Assembly (NCBI RefSeq): GCF_037038585.1
Contig: NC_092524.1
Span: 46,275,001 to 46,339,000 of the forward strand
Length of the DNA stretch: 64,000 nucleotides
Source of the DNA: Patagioenas fasciata
Lineage: Eukaryota; Chordata; Aves; Columbiformes; Columbidae
Reading direction: 5' to 3'
Below the pieces are notes generated by a model. The model made no database searches. It had not been told where the DNA came from and was given only the letters and a program-made list of their open reading frames with translations. This document shows, in pieces, positions 10,331-23,100 of this stretch (position 1 is its first letter; each line of letters begins with the position of its first letter). The position numbers and the translations under genes were made by a program.

Positions 10331-13149
10331 GTGCTCTGTCCAGGCCAGGCCATTGTGGGCTCTGGCTGGAGCTCAGCACTGTGGCAGCATGAGCTAGGTC
10401 TGACTGTGCCAGGTGTGTTCCTGCCTGAGTGGGACGGTGGAGCTGATCCCAGACCTGTTTTTAGTGATTCTCTGTGTGAGCAGTAATGGGCCAGGGGAAT
10501 TCACGTTGCAGAAGCTAGAAACCTCGGGGGCAGCTCTGATCATTGTCAAGCAAGAAGTAGCTCAGTGCAGCACTGGAGAGGGCAGCAGGGCAGGGCTTGC
10601 TGGGTGGAAAGGCAGATGTGTGAGAGGGGGAGACCATCTCATCCTTAACTGATCCTTTTTGTTTCAGACCTGAATACAAGTTCTTGAACTCATTTCAGGG
10701 ATGAGAAAGAGATGTGGGAGCTGGCACAATGTCCTTGTGGTGGTGATTCTTTCATGGAAGGAGGTGGGGAACAGTTCCTTTGGGTTTCTCCTGAGTCCTA
10801 GCCTTTCCTCTAACTGACATGCAGGGAAGTCTCCTAAAGCTTGCCCCGGGCTTTGGCCAGTGCTGAGGACAGGGCTGTGGATGTTGGGGAGATAATGTCA
10901 GGTGTTCTTCAGATCCTAGGACGGAAAGAGTTAGCATCCTCTTATGAATAACCAAGCCCTGACATGATTGCTGTGTTTTTGTCTCTTAGACATGAAGGCA
11001 GTGTGAAGGTGCCTTGGTCTGGACTGGGGCAGACCCCATCTCACCCATGGGCACCACTGAGGGTTGTCTCAGAGGAGCAGTGGTGCACCCAGTCTTCTCC
11101 CAGTTGGTGTCCTACCCATTACCAGTGTGGGTGAGGCTATTTTGATGCAAACTGCGAGTGAAAGAAGCTTTCAGCATCTGGTACAAATGCACACTCCAGC
11201 CAGGGGCACTGAAGCAGTGTTGAGGAGAGGAGAGGATGAACTTGACCTAAAAGTAAGAACAGCTCCAGGGACATCTGTGATTAGTCCTTTCCCTGTCTCA
11301 TACTTTCTTCCTGGATTTACCTTCTCTTTCCATAACTTCTGTCTTTGGGACCTCCCAAAATTCTGCTACCTGCCTTATTTAGTTTGAAGCATGTTGGATC
11401 TGCTACAGGTAATGATTTTGCCTTGGGAGGGCTTGTTGACTGAGGTGCTCTAGAGGGATGTGCAAGAACAGGATCTGAAACAAAACTGGTGGAGAAAAGT
11501 GTTGCCTGGCCAGGCTGCCACCACCTGCCATGCAGGCCTTGAAGCTGGGCAGCTGTCCCTCTGTGCTTCCTTCTGCCCAGACCCTGCAGCAGTGGCTCAG
11601 ACCTGGCTCATTTCTCAGGTGCTGTCAGGAGCCAATCTTCATACTTCTGAGAAACTCCATGCCTCTCATCCAGCTCTTCTCAGAGGACACATAGCCTTTT
11701 CTGGGCCTGCTTCTCTCTTCAGGACTTTATTTCCCTCTGCAGGGAGTACATGGTAATGAATTTCCAGGCTCCTGCAAGTATCCGTTTCCTCTTTGGTGGT
11801 CAGCAGGAGCTCCCTGTGAGACATCAGATGGTCCAGCCACAGGGTTTGCTCACATGGAGAGCCTGTGCACTCACGTCCACATGGGAGGACTCTCAGGCAC
11901 CTGCCATACACCTTCGAGCAGCACTGGCAGTGCCATGGGTGCATGTGATGGCCCCTCTCTGGCAAGTGGCCACACTCCAGTAAAACTTCCTGCTATGGAA
12001 ACAGTTGGCTTGAGAGAGAAATATAAGTTGCCTTTTCAATCTAATTTGGCTGGAAGCAGCTAGCAAAGGCAGCAGCAGCAGAGTGTTGGATCTACATTGA
12101 TTTAATACTCAGCTACTCTGGCCAAGGCTCAGGCAGGAGCTCCCTGAGCTGTGGCAGTGCTCAGAAAGGTTTTTGCCCGGTCTCCTGTATATACTTCAGC
12201 CAGCCTTTTGCTCCATTCTGATCAGTACCAAGGGGTTTACAACTCAGTTTAGGGCATTTCTGTTTGGGGTACTTGGTTAGGCTGTGACCCAATTAAATTA
12301 AAGCAGAGGGTTTGGGCCTCTGCCCTGTAAGCCACAGCTTGTGAGTGTTGAATGGAAAAGATTTCATCTCTGCACAGCCTGGGGCTGAAAACCCCTCCTG
12401 GTCCCTGTAGGAGATGGGCTGTTTGATGTTCCTGACTCTGGTACCATGTGTCCTCTCCAGCCACTCCTTAGCAGAGTTATGAATATTGCTGCAGGACAGA
12501 TGGTTTTGCTGGACACCTCTCAGCGTGGTGCATTACAGTGGTATCTCCTGGGCATGGGCAGGAGCAGTGGGCACATTGCAGGCACAGCCCATGTTGGTCC
12601 ATGCCAGAACAGTTTTCCCAAACCCAAAGAGTAATGGTTGTACCTGTGGCAATGTCCTCCCACCTGAGTTCCCTTTGTGCAAGGGCTGGTACTGTGAATT
12701 TGCTTGGAAAACACAAGGGACACTTCTCAAAGGTCAGGCAGCCACCTCCTGGTCATCCCACACCCACACATCCTGTGCTGGGTGCAAGAAGAGAGATGAT
12801 GGTATCATGTTCTTCTGGAACATGGCTTGGTGCCAGCAGTGCTGGAGCTGATGGCCTGATCAACATGAGGCTGCTACCAGCCCATGTCCCTCAGTCCAGC
12901 CAGTCGTCAGGCTGAATCCCTAGTCCCGATGGGTGCAGACACCCACCCACCACCCACCCTGTGGATCCTCTCGTAGCTGGTTTTAGGTGATTTCCGCAGT
13001 TGCTGGCAGCTGGCACAGGAGCCTGGAGGACCGCAGCCCTACTGCAGCTACTGGCACGCAAAGCTCATCTCACTCACTGGCTGGTCCTGCCTGAGGCTCG
13101 CTTGTGCTCACAGAAAGCTGCACACGAGATGGTTGGAGCTAGGTTTTCG
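10331..13149. other. Intergenic sequence downstream of JDP2
   Basis: This is unique-looking sequence without a recognisable exon, repeat family or RNA gene. Open frames here are short and lack domain or splice support. Confidence 0.6.
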
Positions 13150-13199
13150 TGAGACCATGGCTGGGCGGCTGCAGTGCTCACGTACTGGGGACCAGAGAA

Positions 13200-13640
13200 G
13201 CGCAAGGAGCATCCAGCAACCTGCGGCCGAGCTCCCTCCTCCCTCTTCCCTCTGCTCTGCCGTGCCGCTCCCTCCCGGGGCCACGGTACTCTCCTCATTC
13301 TCTGCTTGCGTGGACCCCTTTAAACCGCCCCACGGTCGGTATTGCCTCCCCCGGCTCCGTTCCTCCCTCCGGGCTCCGGCAGGGCAGCCCGTGCGCTCCC
13401 CCGGCGCAGGAGGAGGCGGAGGCAGGAGGCAGGCGGGAGCCGCGCCGGTGCGGGAGCCCGGCCCGCCGGCAGGAGGAGCTGCGCGGCCGCGGGAGCGGTG
13501 GGGCCGGGGCACCGCGGCAGGACCTGCCCGGTGCTCCTCGGTGCCGGGCAGCAGCCAGGCTGCCTCCCGGCCCTTCTGCGGCTGAGCGGGTGAGTCCGGG
13601 TGCCTGTCCCGGAGCGTCGGCTTTGTGTAACCTCTGCGTC
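13200..13640 (+). promoter_or_regulatory. Orphan CpG-rich island with a putative first exon and donor
   Basis: From about 13200 the sequence becomes strongly GC- and CpG-rich (NotI-like GCGGCCGC near 13483, many CCGG and GCGG) and then drops back after about 13640. Such islands usually mark promoters. A TTTAAA lies at about 13319, and an ideal donor AGCGG/GTGAGT occurs with GT at 13590-13591, so a + strand first exon of roughly 13350-13589 is plausible. It is about 3.3 kb past the JDP2 3' end and 12.6 kb before the BATF start codon. It could be a far-upstream BATF promoter, a lncRNA promoter or an enhancer island. No conserved protein is visible in it. Confidence 0.6.
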
Positions 13641-13691
13641 GTGAGAGCCCTCCTGGAGCTCTGCTTCCACTCCGAGGGTCCTGGCACAGGA

Positions 13692-14139
13692 CATGGACCT
13701 GTTCCAGTGGGTCTGGAGGAGACCCACGAGAATGGACAGCAGGCAGGAGCACCTCTCCTATGAAGAAAGGCTGGGAGAGCTGGAGTTGTTCAGCCTGGAG
13801 AAGGCTCTGAGCAGACTTTATTGTAGCTTTGCAATATCTGAGGGGAGCTTATGAGAAAGACAGGAAGGAAACTTCTACGAGGACCTGTAGTGACAGGACG
13901 AAGGGCAACAGTTTCAAACTGAAAGAGGGTAGATTTAGATTGGTTGTAAGGAAGAAACTTCTTACAATGAGGGTTGTAAAACACTGGAACAGGCTGTGCA
14001 GAGAAGTTGTGGATGCCCTATCCCTGGAGGTGTTCAAAGTGTGAATGGATGGGGCTTTGAGCAACCTCATCTAGTGAGAGATGGCTCTGCCAACGGCTGG
14101 GGAGTCCCACCCAACCCAAACTTTTCTGTGATTCTGTGG
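13692..14139 (+). repeat. CR1 LINE fragment, older copy
   Basis: The order of blocks matches CR1: 'acctctcctatgaagaaagg', 'ctgggagagctggagttgtt', 'cagcctggagaaggctctga', then 'gtgatgcc'-like and 'cctggaggtgttcaa' segments and a tail TTTTCTGTGATTCTGTGG. Translated, KEGRFRLVVRKKLLTMRVVK and HWNRLCREVVDALSLEVFK correspond to the CR1 C-terminus, but the frame is interrupted in several places. It starts about 100 bp after the CpG island. Confidence 0.85.
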
Positions 14140-17100
14140 TTCGTTGTGCTGTTCCACAGTGTCAGATGGTTCTTGTCAGAGACATGAGCTTGCTCAGCAT
14201 TGCTGGTGCTTCGTGGCCATTTCACCCGCAGGTACCTCTGCTTGCAAGATACCTGAGGTGGCTCGACAACCAGGACCACCAAGCAGTAATACCCAGGTTG
14301 CCAGCAGCTCCCTTCCAGCACATGCCCGTCTCCTGTTTTGAGACCCACTTTCAGGTCATAACCCTTGTGCTCCTTCCTATACTCACAAATTCAGGCAGGA
14401 GCTTTCCCCAGGGCACCACATTTTTCCTGAAGCCCAAGCAGATGAGCCTCATTGCACTTACATTACTTAGATGCCTGTCCCAGTTCCCTCGTGTCCTTCG
14501 CATACTACCCCCAGTTCTCTCTACAAAGCCACTCTCACTGCTTCTCCTCCAAGCAAAGGTAGGCGTCACTTTGCCCCAAAGCACCAGACCTGAGACAGCA
14601 TTAGGGTGATAGGCTGGGGGTCCAGCTACCGTAGGTTGGTGTGAGTGCTCCACGCTGCATGTCTGACTCTCTTCTTCTCACTGGGCTCCTGGCAAGTTGC
14701 AGGGTCTGTGGGCAGTAGGAACCCAGTTTCCCCACCCAGTTTTGCCATCTCTTCACCTTTCTCTCTTGCAACCAGGTCATCCCGATATGGTTGAGCAGCC
14801 CATCATGCTACCCAAAGATTGGTCATAGCTCCCTTCCTTTCCTCACCTTCTCCTCACCTGCTGCACCTGCCCTCCTGCAAGTGCCAGCCCATTTGTGCTG
14901 CCAAGGTCATCCAGCTTCCCCTGGCCCATAGCTGGCCGCAGCCAAAGGATGTTTGGAGGCCATTACTTTGCAGTTTTTCATAGTATCGTTCTCACTTTGT
15001 GCTTGAAAAACTGCCTCCTGGGCCCTTTTCAGCAGGGCCTGAGGGCGACTCCATGACACTGTGGCAAGCAGTGTTAACTAACCTTTGCGAGTGACCTGCC
15101 TCTCTTGTTTCATTTTGAGCCAAGGGCAGCAGGTATTAATTTATCTTTGTCCTTATTGGTTCTTCTACTCAACTTGCTGGAAAACAAGCCCCAAAAATCC
15201 CCAGCCTTGATATTTACCAAGAGACACGGAAACTGCTTTGATCACCATGGGTACCAGACTGCGGTGCTGGCATTGGCACAGCTCGTGGCTGGGCAGCAGG
15301 ACTGGAGCCAGGGAAAACTCCTGCACTGCCAGGATGATCACAGAGGAGTAAGAAAAAAACAACCACCACTTCCCCAAGCCTGAAAATATCACCTAGCTCC
15401 CCATGTTCTTGTGCATTTTTTGCTTATTTGTGATGACTGGTTGCTGGCAATTGGAGTGTGAGGGTGAGCCAGTGGGAGGCAGGCACCAGCTGTGGGAATG
15501 GGACTGTAGGCATCCCCTGCCCCTCTGGAGGCACTGTGCTCCCACTGGGTTGGGGAAACTGCCCTGCAGGGCAGAGCCGGGGGGAGTCACTTGTCCCTGG
15601 TTAAGGGCATGAGCCTCATCGCACTGCGTGGCTGATGGGGTGGCCAGGGGCATTTCCCAGCTGAGACGTGGGTGCAGGCAGGGTGGGTGCTGTTAGAGGT
15701 GCTGCCAGCCCCATCAGCAGGGAACTCATTGTCAGTGGCTCTGCCACTTCTGTCCCAGGAAAAGCCCTTTCCTGCAGCTGGGAGGTCTCACTGACTCTCA
15801 CTGGGCAGGGCCGCTGGGAAGGGCTGGCACCCGTGACAGTGTGGCTGGGGTTTGCCTTTTCTCTAGGGCTGAACCCCTGGAGCAGAGGCCTCGGAGCAGC
15901 TATCAGCTTGGGCTGTGTCGCCCGCTGTGACTGGGTTTTAATTCCAGGTACAGCCAGTGCCTGCAATGCCTCCCTGAGCCTTGGCACCCACGGCAGCTTT
16001 GGTGGCTCTGCCTGCACGCAGCTGGGTGTCCTGCCCAGCGCAGGCACATTTCAGCTTCTCACCACACACACTGGGGAGAAAGCAAAGGGGGAGCTGGGGC
16101 TGGAGCTGCCCTGGCAGGGAGGCAAAGAGCAGCTTGCACAGGCCAAACCTGGGCTCTGCAGCTTGGGAATTGCCTGGAGCTGAGTTTGGATCAGAGCCTG
16201 GCTGCAGATGCAGTGTGTCATTGTGGGATGAGAGAGCTTTGTGTCACTGAGACTTTGGGTTTGTCTGTCAGGGCATGCAAGAAGTTAATCTGAATTAGTT
16301 AAAGCAGTGGGATAATGTGGTGGTGTAAAACCCTCCACCAAATGCCCTGCTGCTGTGTTAAAGTGGGTTTACTTTGGCTTGGCTTTTCTAACCAGAGTGA
16401 CTGATTCAAGTGCACTCCAGCCCAGGTGGTTCAATTAGCAGAGCAGGCAGTGGGTATGAGTGCCCATGGTGATACACAGTTTGTGGGCAAAGCCTGCCTA
16501 AGGGGGAGGGAGTGCACCCAGTTGTACCAAGACCACTTTAATTCTGAATAAGAGCATCTGTCAAAGGCTTTGTTGCACTTCAGTTGCTTCCAAGCTTAAT
16601 ATAGGTTAGCCATTCTGAATGTTTCTGTGCAGAGAGGCTCTCAGCAAAGGAATGGCTTTACTCTCTCCAGCCCTGTGTCCCGCTCTCCATCCACAGAGTG
16701 TGAGCAAGGTGCCATGGGGTTTTGGGAAAGGTTACCTCCTGGAGAGGAAGAAAAACTCTCAATTCAAGGCAGGAGGTGGGTCATTGTGGGTAGGACCAAC
16801 AGCTTCACATCCCTGTCCAGGTCAAGGGACTCTGCGGCCCTGTTTTATCAAGCTGATGAGCTTTTCCAGGTCTGGCTCTCAGCACTGTGAGCTGGAGCTC
16901 CTAGGAAATACCAGCAAGAAGTTACTTCCAGAAGCCCACGTGGGTCTTAGCAAGAGTAGAGTTTGGGTCTGTGTAACAGCGCGGTTTCACTGCAGCCTGT
17001 CATGTCTCAGATGAAGCTTCAGGAGCAGGATCCTTTGCCAGTAACCACCACCTTGTGCTGATGTTATCTGGTTTCTGCAGAATGAACTTGCTGAGTTGTC

Positions 17101-20100
17101 ATCTGCAGCACCGTCAGGGGAAGTCCTGACTCCTGACACTGCAGTTCCTGCAGCTGCTTTGCCATGGCCCCAGTTCCAGCAGCACCCTCTAGGCTGGTTG
17201 GATTTTCTGGACACCTGCTTGTGCTGAAACGACCAGGGCTCATCCAGAGGAAGCGGACAGCCAGGCTTTGCCACAGGCCTGTGGGCTCCTGAATCCAGTG
17301 GAGCCTTTAGGCTGTCTACCATGTAGTTTCTGGTTAAGGATAAAATGGCTACTGACAGTTCATTGCAAGGTGATGCTGAACACCTGGTGACCAGACAGTT
17401 AGCAAGAGGGGTTTTGTGTGAGAGCTAACGTGTGCGTATTGGCAAGTCCCTCTTAGTATGTGGGTTACCAGCTTCTCTGACATAGGCAAACTCCATGGGT
17501 GCCAGGCAGAGTCACTGCTGCATTACGTAGAGGTTTGCCGAGTAAGGCAGCCCTTTTCTGCCGTGCAGACCTTCCCTGTAAGCAAAGTGACCTGATTCAT
17601 TCGGCAGCTTCAGCCAACAGATGAGTGGTTAAGCTAGTCAAGGTGCTGGTGCACACTGGCACTGCCATGTGAGCAGGCAGGACGATGGCACCGCTGTGTG
17701 ATGGGGCAGAACAATGGCACTCCATGCTGCCAGCAAAACCAAACCCACTGGTTCAAACAAACTCCCCTGGGTGCAGGCGCGAGGTCTTCGCTGTGTCTGC
17801 AAGGGAGAGGTGCAGAGCTTACTTACATGTGGCTGCAGGCACGCGCTCCACTGCCCTCAGACACCTGTGGGTCTCTGTCTCGTGCACAAGTTTTAGGAGC
17901 AGTGCAAGCTGCCAGTGTACCTCACCAGGCTGCCTCATGTGTGACATGGAGTCTCATTCTGGCAGGGCTTTGGGGCACACTTCTTCACCGCTGTGGGTGC
18001 AAGGGCTGGGGCTGCTTGGTGGTGGGGTTCGTATGCTGAGGTAGCAGCACCTCAGCATTTCTCCCCGCCATATACACCAGCTGGCATCTAGTCAGTTTAG
18101 ATGAGAGTGCCAATGGGTTCAAGACTGTGCTCCAAAGTCATTGTAGAGCTACCCGATGGGTGCTGCTCACTGTGCAGCAGTGGGGAAAGGAGGAAGGCTG
18201 CATGAGGAATGGGCTGGAGAAGAGTACATCCATTCTTTATAACTGTGATGGAATCAAAGATGGTTGTGGGGCAGCTTTCCTGGGGTGCTGTGTTTGCTCC
18301 TAGTTGCCACACTGTGAAAACAGGAGACATCCAAAGATGGGTGGTGACCTAAATCAGGGCAGCAGGAAAATTTCCCTATGTGGAGACTAAAAGTCCCACT
18401 AGCTTAGAGCGGAAACTAGTGAAATGCCGCATGACGGAGATGTGCAGAGCAATGCCTGGCTTAGAGATAAGTCTGTTCCTCTGCTCACCCCCTCACAATA
18501 TGTTCAAAGAAATGGAAAGACAACTCATTTCAAACTGGTAAATTGACACACTTCTCACAGAGCCAGCAAACTGGTTTGTGCAGGTGGACAAGATGCCCTG
18601 TTGGCCGACAGTTTCAGAGGGCTCACAAGGGATCAGGTATTAATATGAAAAAAAAGGATACCTAAAACCCAAATAAAAAAAGTTTGGCCTAGAAAAGATA
18701 GAAGATGGCACAGGTTTCAGGCACCTGCCTTGGGGTTCAGGTAAAGAAGGGCAGGAAAGAGTTTCTGTCTTTTTTCTATCCCCTCTTTGAAGCCAGTGTT
18801 GGCAATTGTTAGTGATGGCAGGAGGACTGGCTCTTCAAGCCAGGGCCTTGCAGCATCACTGCTGGCACAGCTTAGGGTGCAGCACTTCTCCCTTGTCCCA
18901 CCTGCAAAGTACCATTGAGGACGATGTAACACTGAGAGCCTGCTGGTCAGCTGTGTACAGGCACTGGTGCTGGCAGCCACTGCCAAAGCCATAGGAAACA
19001 CAGCCATTCCCTGGGAGTCTGGTTAAGGAGCACTTCTGTCATACTGGGCCAGCGAAATGCAAAGGCAGAAAGCACAGGGTCGGTGGTCATCTGAAACTAT
19101 CCCACTCCCTCCCTCTGCCTACTGCTCTCAGCTCCCTGGGAAATTCGTGGGGGTTCACAAGGTCTCTGAAATAGCCAGCACTAAGGATGTCCTCCCCTGT
19201 GTCCAGGTGGTGGACCGTGAGCCTCCCTCCTCATCTTTCTCTCAAAAAGGCCTTGAGGAGCTCTGAGGCAGCCAGGGGCTCTGCAGGACAGACCAGGCGC
19301 GGAGGAGGGGCTCAGTTTGGCCGTTGCCTCCCCCGGCAGCCTGCTCTGGACTGGCTCTTTCCCGATTGCTGCCACAGGAGAGAGCTGTGTGTGTCCACTG
19401 GCGGCTGTGCCAGCCAGTGCCAACGCAGTGCCAGCCGATGCCAATGCAGTGCCTGGACACATGTGGCTTACATCCATTTGTGTGTGTTTTGATAGCTCTG
19501 CCAGTGCAGTACTGCTGGTCCAGGCTACTTGTACAGGTGCCAGTGTTCCTTCTGCACAACTCCCCTGCCCCCTCCTTCACAGCTGCTCTGCTCCATGCTG
19601 CTTGTCCTCTCCCATGCCACCTCCAACGTGCTGTGCTCCAGCACCGCTTGTACAAGCACCATGCGCATCCCGGGCACAAGCTCACTGAACGTGCACCCAT
19701 CAACACAGCTACTTGTGTTGAACACCTCCTCCAACCACACTGTGTGCATGGAAGGGTTTGAGAAGCACTTGTGCCCACCAAATGGGGTGGGAGGAAGAGC
19801 GAACCAGTGTATACACCCCACCCTAAGCCAAAAATGAAGCAGATCCCATTGGAGTGGGAGTACAGTACTAGCATCAGTGCTGTTCACAGCACAGTCATCT
19901 CCTGCCGAGATGTGTGTCTCAGAGTCTAGCTGCAAGAACATGCCTTAATTAAACTGGACTCAATCCTTGGGAGGCTTGAACATGTCTTATGGTGATGGAT
20001 GGTGTTGAAGAATGTTTTCCTCTGAATGGAGTCATGGAGCAGCCACGTAATATGTTCAAGAATCATATATTAATTTAAGAGACAAGCAATGTGTTCACCC

Positions 20101-23100
20101 TCCGCCCCCATGCCATGTGGCATGTTTGCAACCAATGCCCAGTGAACATCAAATGCCCCTCAAGCTGTGGTCATCCCCTGGGAGCATAAATTTCGCTGCT
20201 TGGTTGCTGTGGTTGGATTCGCTGCAGCACTAGCAGAGGCCCAAGGTTGGGTCCTGCTGCCACTGCGCAGGGCTGGACAACCACGCGTCTCTCCTCTCTT
20301 GTGTAGCCTGGAAGTGCACGTGCTGGGCAGCATGATGGAAGCTGGGGCTTTGGGCCCTTAGCAGCACTGGTAAGTCTACCCCTGGGTGGATCAGCCCTTC
20401 TGGTTAAACGGGTCACTGCCCTTCCTCTTTGGGCCTTCCCCATCACCACTGAATGAGACTCCCACCGAGATGAGTCAAACCGTCAGACAACATCTGCACC
20501 TCTGCGCGCCCGTCCATGCGCTTGGATAGTTCAGCCAGTGGGCTCGGCCCCAGGCAGCGGAAGCAAAGGAGCCCTGGTTGACAGGGTGGTGGGGAGGGTG
20601 TCTGGCAGCTGAGCCTTTTTGGTGCCCCAAGCACGTATGTATCCAGCATGTCTGGGTGGTCTGGTCCATTTCTGACCAGATCCCAGAAGCTAGACAAGGC
20701 CCGTGAAGTCAGAAGTGAAAGTTTGGCCTTAAATGGATGTACTCTTCCAGGATTTAGGATCTGCTGACCTGGAGAGTCATGTAAGTGCACATCTGAGTAC
20801 TTGCTCATGAGCTGCTAAATCCTTGCCAGGAACAGATCAGAGGTTGCTCAACTAATTACCCAACTAGTCAATATGTACAGGACAGGAGAACAAGACATTC
20901 ACCTCTTCAGTAGCCTGGGGTGAACTAAAATTATCTGTCAAACTCACGTATGTGTTGGGGCTGAGACCCTGACAACCTCCTGCCAACCCTTCAGCTGGGA
21001 GGCTCTGGCCAGGCTTGCTCTCCCCCTCCAGCGGGGTCAGATGGACCCCAGCTACCTGGACCTCTGTGTCCATATCTGGAAGGCAGCACATTTGCCGTTT
21101 CCTTTCTATTGTTTCCTTCTTTTAAAAGAGACATAAAAAGCATTACAAATGACATTCAAAAAAACTCCATAAAAGTGGCAAAGTCAATTACTGAAGAAGT
21201 AGAAATTGCAAGATATGGGTTTGCCTGGGCAACATAGCTTCAGCTGCCTTGTGCATATGATCACCTCCTGCATTTTGCCCTGGATTGCCACCTCTTCTGC
21301 ACTCAGGCTGGACCTTGGCCAGAGGAATGATGAGCTGGTCAGCCAGGCTGCCTCCTCTCTTAGCAGTGCAGGGAAACTCCTGCAGAAAGAAAGGGGGATC
21401 TGCTGGGTAAACACTTGGTGCCTCCCTGGAGAGCTGGGTCTGTGTCTGCTCCTGCCTCAGAATTACTCTGTGTGTCCATGCGCCACACAAGTAAGAGCTT
21501 TCACAGGAGCAGCTGCATCTTCCTCATTTGCTGAGGCTGATTTACAGAAGTGCTAAAAGTTTGCAGCTTCAGTCACAGATATTAGAGTTGAAGTTTGGTT
21601 AAATAAAGTGCTATATAGAGCCAAGACACTGAAAAATCAAATCCTAGTTCATTCACACTGTATGTCCAAAACAAATCAGTATTTATATCCTAAATCTGTC
21701 TTCGTCTCTTGTTTTGCAAATGTTAAATAGGGATAACTCCACCCTCACACCTGAAAAGGGGGCTGAGAAAACAGCTTCATTAAGAGCCCTGAAGCACTCA
21801 GTGCTGAAGTGATGAGCACTAGAAAGAAATGGAAAAGCAGGATGTTGAACAAGCTCTGAGCACAGGACAACAATGAAGGTAATGCAGCCATCCCAGGGAA
21901 GAAACCTCTGTGCATCACACAGTTATAGAGCACAGCATGTTACATGGCATGAGCATGTAAATGCAGCATGCTTAAGGGAGCTAATTCTGGGATTTCCATA
22001 CTTCCGTGTACTTGACGTACAGCCCTTGTCATTTATCAGACATTTGGGGTGTAAAGTCCCTGTTTCCTGTACACTGGCAGGTTGTGACAAGCAAGGACTG
22101 GAAGTGTTCCTGTGGTAGGCATTGGCTCTCTGCTAACTGGGATGAATTTGGTGGGACTACACTTGAGCTCTCCTGACACAACCTCACTCTCACACTCAGC
22201 TCAGCTGAAATGAAATAGCCCTGCTGGTGGAGACAAGCCATCCCACAGCTGGGAAAACTGCCCACATCACAGTCAGGACCAGCACGTGCTGACAGAGTGG
22301 GACAAGGCAGAAACTTGTCTGGTAGAGAGCAAGGACTTTGTTCTACACCACCATTTGCTTAACATCTCTTATCAGCACCTAATCCCACACAGGTCTTCAA
22401 ACTCACATGGGGAATGAAAAGAAAGTTGTTGCAAGTGTCCAAATATTGTAAGAAATTATTTGCATAAAATGCTACATGTGAAGCAGAAACAGCCTCAGTG
22501 GTTTACAGGAGGCTGAAGTTGGTAGCTGCTCTTGGTTGGATTTTTAAATAGCATTATGCACTGAATGGTCATGCAAACGAGATGTGTGTGATGGATGGGG
22601 TAAGATGCATTTTGAACGTTGCTGCTGTAAGCCTGCAGCAAGTAAGAGGGCTGGAGCAGCAGGTTCATAAGGAAACTCTAGCAAGCACCAGTGCTGAGGA
22701 AGCTGTTATTAATAGCACAGGTGGGATTTAGGGACATTTCTGGGCTCTGGAGTCAAAGGGAATGGCTGCAGTTCAGCTTGAGAAGTGCCCCATGTGCTCT
22801 CTGGGCTCTGAGGAGCCCATCTTAGTAGCTTTAAAAAAAAAAAAATCCTTTTTTAAAACCTGGGAACATAACTCAAACCCATCTTACAGAGGCAGGATTC
22901 AGCCTGGATCCCTTCTGACAGAGGTTTGTTCCAAGCCACCTTATACAAAGGGGCTTGAATAACTTTCCTGAACTGCACATCCCAAGGTCTTCCTAACCTC
23001 ATCTTGCTTTGAACTTCAGACCCAAAGTTTTCCTGCTGCAGTTGAAACCTGGTGCTTTTTACCCTGCGGTGGCGGCACAGTAGACAGCTGACCAGCCTTT

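Noticed and set aside
13108..13763. Long open frames on both strands over the GC-rich island
   Set aside because: GC-rich sequence lacks stop codons in all frames; the translations are low-complexity Pro/Arg/Gly/Ala without a domain.
15668..16183. Open frame of 171 codons in the JDP2-BATF interval
   Set aside because: No domain, no start context, biased Gly/Ser/Leu composition, and no splice-site pattern; likely a chance frame in GC-rich sequence.
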